A DNA stretch of 64,000 nucleotides from contig CM106586.1 of the NCBI GenBank assembly GCA_048013815.1, positions 2,914,001 to 2,978,000 of the forward strand, written 5' to 3'. Every line of letters starts with the position of its first letter. Within the stretch, counting starts at the first letter, position 1. Shown here one piece after another: positions 38,301 to 47,919 of the stretch. The DNA is from Setoptus koraiensis (taxonomy: Eukaryota > Arthropoda). The position numbers and the translations under genes are program-made. The notes beneath the pieces were generated by a model, which saw only the letters and a list, made by a program, of their open reading frames with translations, made no database searches and was not told the DNA's origin.

Positions 38301-41300
38301 CGGATAATTGCGCCGGGCCTGTGGCGGCCGCATCCCCCGAATGGGGGCAGAAATCCGAGCCAGACAAATCCCGGCTAGTGAGCGACATTAGTGTCGCTAG
38401 TCGATATAGCCCGTCGAGTTTAGGGCTGCAGCACGGCCCCCCAGGCACGTGATTTGAAATTTGATTCCCGTGAAAGGCAACGGCCGGCCGCGGCCGCACG
38501 GAGCGCCCAGAGTTGGCGCCAGTAAATAGACGCTGTCATTTCGGATCATTGCAACGGCCGCTCGGACATGTCGTTGGCGGCACAAGGAGAATGCAAGCAT
38601 AAGTTGGGGCGCCACACGCGCAGACGGATACATCTCATTGTGAATATCCTGTGGCATGTCCATATCCAGTGGATCACGTCATGCCGCTCACTGAACAATG
38701 TGTCCCTCAGGGCTCCCGATAGCCGTCATTATCGACGCGCTCGGGGCCCCGAGAGCGCGCCGCCAGAGATTAGCCCGCGCGAGCCAATTTGAATATTTTC
38801 GATACCATCTAAATTGCATTGTCCGGCGGCGTTGCGGCGCCCATCAGCGGGCGCCCACCGCAGCCGCTGTTTGGCGTGTTTGCTCTATCTGGCGTGTGGG
38901 CGCCGTGCATGCCTTGCGAGGCGCCGTTCAAGGTGGACGACGGCAACGTTGGCTGGGGCCCGGCGCTGATCCTGGCAAGATTATCGCTGAGACATGAAGA
39001 GACTCGACGATAATAACGCGCCCACTGAATAATCTTGTACAATATTGCTGGCGCTCGTGTTTGCTCTTTATCTTTGCTGGCGCTGCCGCGCCGGTCAGGT
39101 GCCGTTGCCCGTGGTGCGCGCGTCACTCGGGTTGCGCGTCGCTCGGGTTGCGCGTCGCTCGGGTTGCGCGTGCCGCTCGCGGGGCCCGCGTCGCTTGTGG
39201 GGCCCACGGTGGTAATTCAATTTGAGCTAATGTTCACTTTATCTAACGCGGGTATCTCGCGGCGATGATATGATATTTGATGATAATATTCCTCTCTAAT
39301 AGCCTTGCATTAGCGCGTCGTCACTTGCTCGGCGCATTTGGCGGACCGACAGCGTCAGTGGCGACTGACAACATTTTGAAATTTTCATATTTTCGCCCTT
39401 TAACTCCGGCCCGCCGGCCTGCTGGCGACGTTCGAGGGCGACGTTCGAGGCGCGACGTTCGAGGGCGACGTTCGAGGGAGACGTTCGAGGCGAGACCTAG
39501 TGGGGCGTCCGCGAGCGCTAATGCGCGCATTAATGGGGCCGGCCATTGTTTCAAAGTGGCGCTCGGCGACTGCTGCTGATATCTTCAGCAACTGGCGCCA
39601 AATGACTATTCAAGTCAGTCGATTCCGACAAGCCGGCCCCTGCAGACAGTCTCTTGAAATCGATTTGAGCGCGGGGCCCGCGTTCGCTGATCCGCTCTGA
39701 TCTGTCGTTCGGGCCGACTTCGGGCTGATGTGCCACTTTCGGCTGACGCCCGCTCGCTCTTTTTTCTTTTTTTTTGTTTTTTGTTTTTCGGGGGCTCTCG
39801 CCCATTTTGGCAACTCTTCTTTTTCTCTGTCGTCCCCTTATGGCCCGCTCTGCTCGGCTATTTATAGTTTGCTGGCGCACAACAAACTACAAACTGGCCC
39901 TCTATCGCAAGTTGTTGTCACTCACAAGTTATGTAACTTGCCACGGGGCCGCCCAAACGCAAGCTACTCACGGTTGCGCAAAGCCGATGAATGGCGCAAC
40001 CGGAAGTGGGCGCTGTCCGCGGCACGGGTCAGTGTGTGCGCGTACGTTCAAGTATGTTCAAGTGTATTCATTGTGTGATTGTTGATTGGCAGTGTGCGCG
40101 TATCAAGTAACAAAGACGCTGCAATCGATTGCGATCGGACAGAAACAGTGACGCAACAACGCACACACACACTTGCACGAGTTGCAAGAAACGCGCACAC
40201 TGAGCACACCGAGCCCACAGCCGATACTTCCGGTCTGCACGGAATCACGTATCGCACCCCTGGTGTCCGCGCTCAATATGGCGCTTGTACGGCGCGTACA
40301 CTATGGGCGCGATAGTATCGCAGCGGATGAGCGGGCAAATAGAAATTGCAGCCGAGTCAGGCATTTTCGCGATGACCACTTAATGGCGCCCCGCTAACTA
40401 CGGACAAGACGGCCAGAGAGACACAAACTAAACGTGCTGACTCGGCCCGTCGGACTCGGCCAGACGGACTCGACTGGCCGCCGACCATTGCTCGCGTGCT
40501 CTATGGACACACGGACGATGGTCAGTTATTGCTACTTGCGCTCGCTCGCTTGATGACCCCGGCGCTGAGTGTGTATCATCATTATCATATAAATGGCGGC
40601 AACACATCACTGGGCTCGTAATACTGCTACTTTTCGTTGCTGGCAAGTATTGCGTCACTTGCGACATTTGCCCGTAACAGTGATAAATCTGCCAGCGAGT
40701 TGCGCCAACATTGTTGCACCAACGAGATCTACCTAATAGAATCTATTAGACAGATACATCTTGTTTGGCTTGCGCGCAGCGGCCAAACAAGCGCCCACTG
40801 GTCATCTTTTCTGGCGGCGAAACGAGCGCCCACTGGCCGTCTTTTCTGGCAGCAAAAAGCGAGGCAAGGGGTCGGATTTTCATGAATGAATCTCATGGAA
40901 TTTCTTGGAATTTCATGGCGCGACGTCTACGAGACCAGATAATCCGGTGCGTTGCAGCGCCGCGACGCCCGTCAAACAATTATTTAAAGCCGGAAAGGGC
41001 GCTCGCTTGTAAAGTAGTCGTTGGGCAAACGACCCGATTTGGCCCCATTGATTGGCCCATTGTTGAGGCGCACTTTGGTGGCCCGTCTCAAACGAGTGCA
41101 AGTGCAAGAACGGCTTGTTTTGTGGCGGACATATCTGGGTGTCATTACGACAACAAAGCGAGCCGAGCGCGCTTGTTGTCGCAAGTTTGTTGTCGCCACA
41201 GCGCGCGATTCTTGTCAATCCGCGCCGGGGCCCCCAATTCAAACCATTTAAACCCATTTTCTGAATGGGTGCAATGTGAATGACGCAAGCGTGTGATAAT

Positions 41301-44300
41301 ACACACAGCAAACGTATTAATCATCATTCGTTGGCAGCTTCCGACAGCTCGGCGCCGTGAGTGACCGGCGGGCGCTCGTCATGGCGGCGAGCGTTGTTAG
41401 TTTACGATTCACATATTTCACATTAATTCGCAGTATTTCACATTGGCGCACATTTCGCACCAGCCGCGTTATTTCGCGAGCGCGCAGACATGGGGCCCCA
41501 ATGGGGGCGCACAACGGCGAGAATATCTTGCTGTTTGAAATTGGCAATGAACAGACGACGAGGCTGCCCTCTCAAAGGCCTTCCACATCATTGGGCCCAT
41601 TTTCGGCGCGGATATTTTGGCCTAAAAACGGCCGGCGTGCACCGACACGGCGGCGAACGCACTTGAGCACACGGGGCCCGTGATATTCGAGGGGTGTGAT
41701 AAATGAGCCGGCCGGGCAAGGCATCAAGTTGGCCGGTCGGTGTCGCCCGGCTCGCTCCATGATTGCGCTTGTGTGGCGCTGTAACAATGGCCGCATCACT
41801 TGATTTGTTTTTATCAATCAAGCGATTGCTCATTGCGATTCGCGATGCAAAGGGGCCAACGGGCAAACAAAGGGGCGCCCAAGCGTCGCTAAATGGGATG
41901 ATGGGCGCAGCACCCTTGCCCTGTCCGCTCATACCCGTGCCTTGCCCGATGCCCCGCGCACGGCGCGGGGGCACCAGCAAGGCGACGACATTTAGCAGCG
42001 CAAATACGGAACAGCTAGCGATTTCATTATGTCCGTGTGTGTGTGTGTGTGTGTGTCCGGTCAGCGGGCTATGTAATGGTAATGGTTATATAACTATATC
42101 TTTATGACGTAATATTGTTGTTGTTTTCATTGTTTGTGTGTTGTTGTACAACGACAACACACGGTTATATAACATGGCAAATGTACAGTTATATGGCAGC
42201 GTTATGTGTACAGCGCAAATGGGCAGGCAGCGCCGCGTCACATGCCATGGGGCCGCGGGGCCGTCGGACAAGAGTCGGTCAGCGCAATATAACGGCCCGC
42301 ACACGAGCCAGCACAAGTCGGCCGGGCCGGCGCGGGCGCCATAGTTACATGACGGCCCGAACATACTGCGCCGGGCCCGCGTTGTTCGGCCGCGTTGTTC
42401 GGCCGCGTTGTATTATAATGCGAATGCGATCGCTGAAAATGAGAGATGATTGCTAGGCACGAGACACATCGTTACCATCATCAATTGATTTATTTATTAT
42501 TATTCCCCCAATGGCCTGATGATGATTTAAGCAAGCGACCAGCGGCCAGTTTTGATGCCAGACCAAAAGCCGGGCCAAAGTTGCTCGCAAATCTCTGCCA
42601 AATAGATGGCCCTTCTGGTCACATCCATCGATCTTGCCAGCGGCGGCCAGCTCTGCGCTCGGTCTCGCTGGCAGCTTAGCTCGGCAAATATTGGCTCCGG
42701 GCCAGATTAGTTTTGCTGTTGTTGTTTTTTGGGGCCCGTGCGGGGCGCACCTGAGAGCCGCCCGGGCGCCGCCTGAGCTGTGAGCAGCCGACGTGTCTCG
42801 CAACTGCGGCCACGCAGCGTAATTAGCGCCGGCCGGCCCACCGAAAGCGGCGCCCCAGCTCGCTCGAGAGCCGTTGCCTGGCTGCGGCGACCGCCTGAAC
42901 ATCCGAATGCCCGACCAATGCGAGGGTCCGAATGCGGCCACTTGCAAACTGCGGCCAAATAATGAAGTGACAAAGACAGCGACACCAGCAAGAAAAAATG
43001 TGTGCGCGAACGGCGCTAGGCGTCCTGTCGGGCCGCCACTCTCGGCCGGCCGACCGCAGCGGCAGCAGCGGCAACAACCGCAACAAAACCAGTGATGTCG
43101 TTGTTGTTGTTGTTGGTGTTGTTGTTGCTGCTGCTGTTGTTGTTGTTGTTGCTGCCGTTGCGCAATAAAACGGGCCAGCAATAACAATAATGACAAGCGC
43201 ACTGGCAAGTTTTTAATGACATCGCCGGCAGCAGCGACGGCCCTGGACGGGGGCCAAACAGCAACGGTCAATAGTTTGCGTTTTTATTGACCGACCGCAG
43301 ATGGTGCCGTCAAAGCAAATTTGGCCGGCCCGAACAAACGCGCGCCGCGAGCCGATATCCGCCGACACGGCCAGCGACGCTCGCTTTCAATATTCATCGT
43401 GCATAAACATATACAAATTGGCCCCCATCATTTTGTCGGCCCGCCCGGGCAGCGTGTCGGGCGGACCGGCGGCCAGCCGGCCGCCGGTCAGGCGCTCGCC
43501 AGCGGCGCGCCAGCAAACACGGCGCCCGACGGCGCGATTGGCCGGCGTTGAGCGGCGCCGCTGTGACCGGCCGGGGCGAGCTTGCCAACGATTAGGCTCG
43601 GCCAGCGGCGACGGGGCCAGCGAACTCTCACTTTTGAGCGGGGCGCGCAAAGCGCGGATTGCGGCACAGTGTGGAGCGGCTAAACAAACATACTGCGATG
43701 TGGCCCGGGCGCAGCTCGGCCCTGGCCGCATCCGCCACTTCGGGCACACCGGGCCGCCGGGGAAAAAGGGCCGCCAGGGAGCGAGGGCCGACGGGAAGCG
43801 GGAGCCGACAGGGAGCGAGGGGAGAGGGGCCCGCTGGCCGGGAGTGAGGCAGCGCAAATAGGAAACATAAACAGTCGGCGCGCTCAAATTTATAGCTGAC
43901 AAAATGAAATGGCTACTGGCGAATCGGAACGGCGACTGGGCTCAGGCCGCCAGTGGCGGCGTGTAATTCCTCTAATCTTACTACATATTAGTTTGCTATT
44001 TTGTGGCCGTTTCGAGCGGCCGGCGGCCGGCAAAAGTGGAGCGAGGCTCGGGCGAGCGGCCCGGCGAAAGTGCGCCGAAGGCCCGGCGAAAGTGGGCGCC
44101 CGACGCGCCGCGAACTGAAAGAGGAAGCAACGTTCAAATGATGCAGGCCAGCGCCAGCGCGGATAGGGCAGTTTAAATGCCTTTCGGCATTTGGACACAA
44201 TTGATTGATGCATAAAATGCGACCATTCAATGCTTCACTGGCTACAAATGAGCGAGGGCCGTTGCGCAATATTGCTGCTCGGATTGTTTATATCGGCGCG

Positions 44301-46189
44301 ATTGTTTACATTGTTGGGCTTGTTGCGGCCAGCTGGCGTGCTGGCCGGCCCGACGAGCGCGCCAACTGGCCAATGGGCATTCGCGGAATGATGGGCCGGC
44401 CGCGGGCAGCGGCCCGAGCACAAGCCGCTGGAATGGCGGCCCTTTCCTGTCGCACTTGCCGCCTGACAGTTACTAGCGCCAATGATGTCATCACTTTTTA
44501 AAGTTATTTAATGTCCGGCGAGTTTATTTTTCTGCCGTTTCTGCGTTTGTGCGCTCGCTTGCCCGCCGTCGGCCCGCTCGCCCGTCGCCGCTCCGTTTGG
44601 CCGTCGTTGCGCCGTTGGCGGCGCGACGGTCATCGCATAGTTGCAGCGACAACAGCGCCAACAACGGCGACAACGGCGACAACGGCGACAATGGCGCCCA
44701 CATTGAGTGCCCGGCGTGAAGCCGACACAACATGCGTGTGAATTTGCCCGATAATGGGCCGGATAATTTGCACACGAATGGCCATTGGACGGCGCCCGCT
44801 CCGCTGTTATGCGGCGGCGGCCGGCGCAAAGTTTGATTGCGATCTCGGTCAGTGTCGCGGCTCGGGTAACGGTCCGGCGTGTCTGTTTTTCATCTATTTT
44901 CTCTAATCGCCTATTATGTAACCATTCGAAGCGTAACACAACAATCAGATTAGATTTAATTAAGATTTCACTGGCCGGCGACAGCCACACTGACCGACAC
45001 ACACACACTGATAATGGCGCATTGGTGTATTAAGCAAATTATCAGACATATAAACAGCGCCATTACTCTCAATAAAATTATTGCCATTGTCGCTGTCGTC
45101 GCCGTTGTCGCTGTTGTCGCTGTTGTTGTTGTCGCTGTTGTTGTCGCTGTTGTTGTCGAATTGTAAATTTCACCGCTGCATTCCAGCAATGAAGTTTGCA
45201 ATTCAACGGCCGCAGTGGCGACAATTGCCGACTGACCAGCTCAATCTACGATGCAGATTGTCAGCCCTTGTGACAGTGGCCAGCGTAGACAATCGTGGAC
45301 ACTCCATGCTCTAATGGGCTCCGCGCCATTGCTGCTGGTCTCGTTGGTTTAGTCGTCAGCCGGCCAATGTGTCACACACCGATGACTCGGCGCAACTATT
45401 AGTCATGTTTATCGCCGAAAACGTCACTGCGTCTGTCCATTTGCACACTTTGAGACACATTGAGACACATCGAGACACAACGAGACACATTGCGACACAT
45501 TGCGACACCATGAGCGAGCAATGGCGACAAACTTGTTGTTGTTGTTCGCGCCGATGATACTCTTACTTAATATTTACTCGACAACTGCAACTAAACGCCA
45601 CTGTCCACCGTCGCGCTCAACACCGACAACTGCAACGGCCAAACGGTCAAACGGAAGTGGGCGGCCTAGGCGGCCGGGCCGTTGGAGCGGCTGACAAGCG
45701 TTGAGTTGTTATTATTATTATTGGGCCATAAAGCGAGCGGCAACAACAACTCGCTGATTTATGGTCTCTTACATCATATATTATCCCTATTCATATGTGA
45801 ATATGAGTCTGGCCGACTGTTTTCTCTGTTTCTTGTGCCGTTGACTTGACATCGAGTGACCAGCAAGCTAGCAATTAAGACGGCCATTGATAATGACCAA
45901 TAATAATAATTAACAACACACAGGTAATCCAAAGGTGACACGAATAACGACAACACAAATACTTGGGCAGTGCGAATGCAAATGTCAACTGCAAATTGTT
46001 GCAATTGCGTAATGGATGGTCATGCTTGCGTCGTATGGACTCACCTTGAGAAAACTGCTGCTCGCCGCCTGTGGGCTGCGTATTATCTTGAGGCGCTGCT
46101 GGCGACAATGCAATCGTCGGACTAAACGTGCCAATTGTCGTCAGCATCAACAGTAGGCACATGCTTAGGTGGCTTGTTTTTTCTGACAT
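490..46189 (-). CDS. side: Sidestep-family Ig/FN3 guidance receptor, nine-exon gene
   Basis: Coding exons, in transcript order: 46189-46045, 13779-13530, 13297-12012, 11896-11387, 7387-6959, 6784-5273, 4142-3969, 3847-2001, 1383-490. All junctions are GT-AG and the phases join exactly (1,2,1,1,1,1,1,0), giving 7047 nt and 2348 residues. Order: signal peptide, Ig1 (split by a huge insert), Ig2, Ig3, Ig4, Ig5, one FN3, membrane helix at about 1394-1416, then a tail rich in Q, N, H and S. Sidestep signatures are PIYSVDAR, YTCRVDFRKSKSRN, VGPYNENEQVILICESQGG and the FN3 segment VCVPGYDGGVDQTF. Known family role: the surface ligand/receptor for Beaten-path proteins in motor axon and synaptic-partner recognition. 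Which paralogue this is cannot be decided here. Insect Sidestep is around 1000 residues, so this one is more than twice as long. The gene model rests on splice sites and homology only. Confidence 0.88.
1384..2000 (-). other. side: Intron 8 of the Sidestep-like gene
   Basis: A 617-bp intron with canonical ends (AAT|GTAAGT and CAACACAG|GG). No other feature is seen inside. Confidence 0.75.
2001..3847 (-). CDS. side: Sidestep-like exon 8: cytoplasmic tail, Q/N/H-rich
   Basis: Residues 1436-2051, phase 1 to 0. I place the acceptor at GTATTAG|TG; AAAG|GT about 30 bp further in would also keep the frame, so the first ten residues are uncertain. The tail has runs of Gln, Asn, His and Ser coded by CAA/CAG, AAC/AAT and CAC/CAT tracts, a DDDDDH acidic patch, and ends NKIYETYYKNS..GRIVN. 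I see no folded domain. The donor is TCAAT|GTAAGT. The homopolymer tracts are repeat-prone, so lengths may vary between individuals or contain assembly errors. Confidence 0.8.
3969..4142 (-). CDS. side: Sidestep-like exon 7: membrane helix
   Basis: Residues 1378-1435, phase 1-1. The helix PFIAIIMLTLGSFLLLGLLG (continuing YVTI, about residues 1393-1416) is followed by Lys and Cys and a polar, basic stretch, the expected type I stop-transfer layout. The donor is AAAC|GTAAGC. Reading through the donor would add only about 17 codons before a stop (ending LSFEL), so a short-tail isoform is conceivable. Skipping this 174-bp exon would keep the frame and remove the membrane anchor. Confidence 0.8.
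4143..5272 (-). other. side: Intron 6 of the Sidestep-like gene (1.1 kb)
   Basis: No gene seen. It contains a CA microsatellite (about 4887-4907), a short AAC/GTT run near 4264-4282 and three identical copies of GTTGCGTCAT (4253, 4811, 5171). The acceptor AATGATAG|AT before exon 7 has a poor pyrimidine tract. It is the only one I found that keeps the frame into the membrane helix. Confidence 0.6.
5273..6784 (-). CDS. side: Sidestep-like exon 6: Ig4, Ig5 and FN3
   Basis: Residues 874-1377, phase 1-1. Ig4 spans about 875-970 (Cys901, WW at 914-915, Cys951 in RYTCSAINS). Ig5 spans about 971-1155 (Cys1049, Trp1063, Cys1135 in LLCWAQNSIG), with Gly/Ser/Gln inserts at about 980-1035 and 1065-1115. 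FN3 runs from about 1155 to 1355, starting AERPDPVRDCRL, then VCVPGYDGGVDQTFQMEIYD. An insert of about 100 low-complexity residues is followed by EQLRPLTDYFLSVYSVNSRG. The PGYDGG..Q.F..E.YD pattern is typical of the Sidestep FN3. The donor is GCGG|GTAAGC. Confidence 0.9.
6785..6958 (-). other. side: Intron 5 of the Sidestep-like gene
   Basis: A 174-bp intron, about half of which is four copies of a 21-bp AT-rich tandem repeat (listed separately). Confidence 0.85.
6798..6881. repeat. Four-copy 21-bp AT-rich tandem repeat in intron 5
   Basis: Unit TAATATTTGATATAAATTGGT. The two middle copies are identical and the outer two differ at a few positions. It fills much of a very short intron and contrasts with the GC-rich exons on both sides. 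Confidence 0.95.
6959..7387 (-). CDS. side: Sidestep-like exon 5: Ig3
   Basis: Residues 731-873, phase 1-1. It starts FPPLRVEIDNERQALISDKP, then VDIVCRAYGSRPAATITWLL (Cys755). After a His/Gln-rich loop it closes TLRYTPQIEDSGQSLVCRAE (Cys848), with SWKLEVQ at the end. The order and spacing fit the third Ig of Sidestep. The loop between strands C and D carries an insert of about 30 residues with runs of Q. Confidence 0.9.
7908..7991. repeat. Perfect 21-bp inverted repeat with a third direct copy
   Basis: The arms at 7908-7928 and 7946-7966 are exact reverse complements (TTTTCATACTTCTCGCGGCC plus one base) with a 17-nt loop. A third copy of the right arm, with small differences, follows at 7969-7991. 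It lies inside intron 4. Confidence 0.95.
8454..8477. repeat. (TG)n microsatellite
   Basis: About 12 TG units in intron 4. Similar CA/TG runs occur at about 4887-4907, 16181-16201, 16918-16939, 26176-26200, 42031-42056, 52171-52191 and 57798-57819. Confidence 0.95.
8521..8558. repeat. Nested GC palindrome
   Basis: The outer arms GTGCCGTG (8521-8528) and CACGGCAC (8551-8558) enclose a perfect 16-bp palindrome, GTTTGGGGCCCCAAAC (8528-8543). Confidence 0.9.
10828..10876. repeat. Imperfect tandem repeat (CCGAGCGCTTTT-like)
   Basis: Four imperfect units of 11-16 bp in intron 4. Confidence 0.8.
11387..11896 (-). CDS. side: Sidestep-like exon 4: Ig2
   Basis: Residues 561-730, phase 1 at both ends. 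It begins VPPNRPVIRD, then VGPYNENEQVILICESQGG (Cys605), ITWWRD (Trp618) and ANYSCRASNNN (Cys710), ending SSVTLEVN. The VGPYNE..L.L.CE..GG.P.P..TWW string is strongly characteristic of Sidestep Ig2. The acceptor is ACGCAG|TG and the donor ACT|GTAAGT. A complete Ig module on a phase 1-1 exon could be skipped without shifting the frame. Confidence 0.92.
12012..13297 (-). CDS. side: Sidestep-like exon 3: rest of Ig1 with a ~355-residue insert
   Basis: Residues 132-560, phases 2 to 1. It opens SVDARVYPIGQ and AGAWLEGRSSLQI, matching the C'-D region of Sidestep Ig1. It closes LQIDTLIKEDQGDYTCRVDF with Cys541, matching the E-G strands. Between about residues 164 and 521 lies a long polar insert with Asn/Asp runs, Ser/Gly stretches and basic clusters including two RKRR tetrapeptides (residues 194-197, and near DNA 12611-12645). 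Both are consensus furin-type sites. The insert is open throughout and I see no good intron that would remove it, so it is probably translated. Family members I know have an ordinary-length Ig1. Confidence 0.85.
13298..13529 (-). other. side: Introns 2 and 3 of the Sidestep-like gene (short)
   Basis: Intron 2 (this interval, 232 bp) separates PIY from SVDAR within Ig1. Intron 3 lies at 11897-12011 (115 bp) and separates Ig1 from Ig2. Both have canonical GT-AG ends. Nothing else is apparent inside them. Confidence 0.8.
13530..13779 (-). CDS. side: Sidestep-like exon 2: linker and first half of Ig1
   Basis: Residues 49-131. The acceptor is TTTCATGCAG|AA and the donor is ACAG|GTGAGT, entry phase 1 and exit phase 2. 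A Ser/Ala/Gln-rich linker is followed by the A'-C strands of Ig1: MEGVVGNKLIIPCNISPP with Cys105, then LILWFKDESTVPIY with Trp121. This is the typical Sidestep opening, in which a GVVGG..PCDISP-type strand is followed by an LVLWFKD..PIYS strand. The exon continues directly into SVDAR in exon 3, also a family hallmark. Confidence 0.85.
19922..19958. repeat. Two-copy 17-bp tandem duplication
   Basis: Unit GCGACTCGCCGAGTGTT, two copies, in the large first intron. Confidence 0.85.
23581..23607. repeat. (GGGTC)n repeat
   Basis: Four to five GGGTC units in the first intron. A CAA/CAG run lies nearby at about 23176-23236. Confidence 0.9.
25015..25052. repeat. (AC)n microsatellite
   Basis: About 19 AC units with one interruption, in the first intron. 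Confidence 0.95.
25768..25810. repeat. 12-bp perfect inverted repeat
   Basis: The arms ATGCGGATATAT (25768-25779) and its exact complement (25799-25810) have a 19-nt loop. Related CGGATATAT strings recur at about 25914-25932. Confidence 0.85.
27932..28010. repeat. 14-bp tandem repeat passing into (GAA)n
   Basis: Four copies of CTAAGAAGAATCCG (one with a single change), then a run of AGA triplets. Confidence 0.95.
29906..29939. repeat. (TG)n microsatellite
   Basis: An uninterrupted 17-unit TG run in the first intron. Confidence 0.95.
31491..31608. repeat. (GTT)n array
   Basis: About 118 bp of GTT triplets with a few GTC/GCT variants. It is the longest simple repeat in the window and accounts for the poly-Leu and poly-Val frames over it. 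Confidence 0.97.
32322..32442. repeat. (CAA)n compound array
   Basis: About 120 bp of CAA with CAG, CGG and CGA variants. It is complementary in sense to the GTT array about 0.7 kb to its left. Confidence 0.95.
35785..35850. repeat. 10-bp tandem repeat (CAACCACCGA)
   Basis: About six imperfect copies in the first intron. Confidence 0.9.
36121..36240. repeat. 20-bp GCGAATATCCGCGAACGCAG tandem repeat
   Basis: Three good copies plus several diverged shorter units on both sides, all built on GCGAATAT, a self-similar near-palindromic unit. Confidence 0.9.
37177..37249. repeat. ~32-bp tandem duplication
   Basis: Two copies of a unit beginning TCGGGCCGTTGTCAGGCGAA with a partial third. A 14-bp tandem, GCTCGACGATTGCG, also occurs at 37654-37694. 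Confidence 0.88.
39121..39168. repeat. Three-copy 16-bp tandem repeat
   Basis: Unit CGTCGCTCGGGTTGCG. A separate GACGTTCGAGG-based tandem lies at about 39427-39497. Confidence 0.9.
43096..43155. repeat. (GTT)n/(GCT)n microsatellite
   Basis: A GTT-dominated run in the first intron. CAA-sense runs follow near 44646-44695 and GTC/GTT runs at about 45088-45162. Confidence 0.9.
45451..45509. repeat. 10-bp tandem repeat (TGAGACACAT)
   Basis: Six imperfect copies, about 0.6 kb from exon 1 inside the first intron. Confidence 0.92.
46045..46189 (-). CDS. side: Sidestep-like exon 1: signal peptide
   Basis: Forty-eight residues plus one base. The protein begins MSEKTSHLSMCLLLMLTT, with a hydrophobic core (about residues 9-27) and a likely signal-peptidase site after PTIALS or nearby. 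It then runs into a short polar stretch ending QQFSQ. The donor reads CAAG|GTGAGT, exit phase 1. It joins in frame to the exon at 13779, making Glu49 across the junction. I chose the methionine just before the hydrophobic core. The frame stays open for well over 100 codons upstream, so an earlier start cannot be excluded, and upstream non-coding exons are possible. A TATAAT string lies about 130 bp upstream of the start codon, which is weak promoter evidence. Confidence 0.72.
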
Positions 46190-46673
46190 AAAACAACTTG
46201 TTCGCTTCGGAGAACGATGAACACAAATAAACTGGTGGTCACAATTCTTGTTTGTTGCCGGCACTCTGCCATTCATGAATATCCGCGGCGCCGTGATATT
46301 CAGGGCCCATAGTTGGCAATTATAAACGGAGTGTCGAGTGACAATTTCACCTGTCGCTGTGTTGACATTGGAACGACATTGGAAACAATTAATTGCACTG
46401 GGCGACCAACAACCACAATGACAACGATGATTCGCTTGTTTGGGGCACTTTTCTTTTCTTCGTTTCTTTCGCATTCTTGCCCACTGCTCGCGCATTATAC
46501 TGGTGGTGGTGGCGGCGCTCGTCGACAACCGACAACAACAATCTGCTGCTAGAATATGTTTTGTGTCGTGTGCGCCGCTTATGCTGGCCATATTGCACGG
46601 GCGCGTTGCTTCTTGTGGCAGCCCAATTGATCAATTAACTCAACTTAATTAATTAGTGATTCACTGATTGATT

Positions 46674-46722
46674 TGATTGATGAATGTCATTTGATTGATT
46701 GATGAATGTCATTTGATTGATT
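46674..46722. repeat. Two-copy tandem duplication upstream of exon 1
   Basis: Two copies of a GATTGATGAATGTCATTT-based unit about 0.5 kb upstream of the Sidestep-like start. Confidence 0.85.
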
Positions 46723-47019
46723 GCTGGTCTATTGGTTATGCTAACTAGCTCGCTTGCGGTAGCGATTTCTTTTAGATTTCGGCTTCGGGGATTAACTGTG
46801 TGCAGCAACTATTGACAACTGTGATTACATGACTCAACGGTGACGTAACTCGCGCTGCGCTGGCCAACCTTCACATTGGACACTCTGTTACCTGTGCAAG
46901 CGCCCAGCACGTTCCGTGGCCGCCTGGCATGATTTCTATTTCGACACAGATGCTGCTTGTCGTCATTCTCTGGGCCCCATTTTCGCTCTCTCTCTACTGG
47001 AAAATTTAATGTTGTTATT

Positions 47020-47140
47020 GCTTTTGTCGTTGCTGATGCTGCTGTTGTCGTTGTCGCTCGTGTCGTTGTTGTCGCTTGTGTCGTTGTTGTCGCTTGTGCT
47101 GTTGCTGTTGTTGTTGTTGTCGGCGCTGCTGCATTGTTGC
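47020..47140. repeat. (GTT/GCT/GTC)n compound microsatellite
   Basis: About 120 bp of triplet repeat upstream of the Sidestep-like gene. Confidence 0.88.
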
Positions 47141-47861
47141 AATTGATACAAGTTTGCGTTTGTTTGTTCCATCGTTGCTGGCAGCCATTGATTTGAATGG
47201 CAAACGACCGCATGCGCATGCGTCACCGCTCCAAGCGTGCGGTGGCGCCATCTGCGCGCGCGACTCGCAAACAGTCCGGCGAGGTTTGGATGTATTGGTG
47301 AGATATTCGCGAAATATTCACCAAATACTCACCAAATATTCACAAAATATCCGTCGCATACGTTTCAACGGATATTTTGTGATGTCTTGCGATGTTTTGT
47401 GATGCCTTGTGATGGCAACAATCCATTTGGGCGGCCGTCGAAGCCGCTGCGAACAAGATGATTGTTTTGCGCCAGTCGATTCGCGTCGAAGATGTCCCAT
47501 CGACCGCTCACCAGCAGCCGGTGGCCGACAGTTTCCAGTTTCCAGTTGCCGGTCGCTAGTTGTGGCAGCGGTGAGCGGGCAGTGGCCAGTGGGTGACACA
47601 AAATGCTCGAAATGCCGAAGCGATCGTCGGTTTCCTTGTTTTCGGCTCGATACCGCAATAATTCTGCAATGGCCACAGGTAAGTGTGACGCTGCGATCGG
47701 TGATCGGTGATCGGTGATATCATCATGATACGTCGTGTATCATCATGTTATGTCATGTATCAGCATGATATATGTGTGTGAAAGACGAGACGCGTTCTCA
47801 GGGATGGTGACTCTCCGCTCGACTGTTGGGCCGGCGAGCGAGCCAAAAGAGGCAAAGGGGG

Positions 47862-47919
47862 CACAGTGGCACAGTGGCAGAGTGGCAGAGCGGCAGAGCG
47901 GCAGAACGGCAGAGCGGCA
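47862..47919. repeat. 9-bp tandem repeat (CAGAGCGGC)
   Basis: About six imperfect copies. Confidence 0.9.

Larger units (their letters stand above)
13780..46044 (-). other. side: 32.3 kb first intron of the Sidestep-like gene
   Basis: This is the stretch between the signal-peptide exon and the exon opening Ig1. I read both strands and found no open frame with recognisable domains, no reverse transcriptase or transposase, and no convincing tRNA or rRNA. Long frames here are either read-through of simple repeats (for example the poly-Val and poly-Leu frames at 31.4-31.9 kb) or GC-rich chance frames. It is GC-rich with many GGGCCC, GGCGCC and TTGCGCAA palindromes, CA/TG and CAA/GTT microsatellites, and short tandem duplications of 9-35 bp listed separately. 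A long first intron next to a signal-peptide exon is common in guidance-receptor genes and often holds enhancers; that function is inferred here. Confidence 0.65.
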
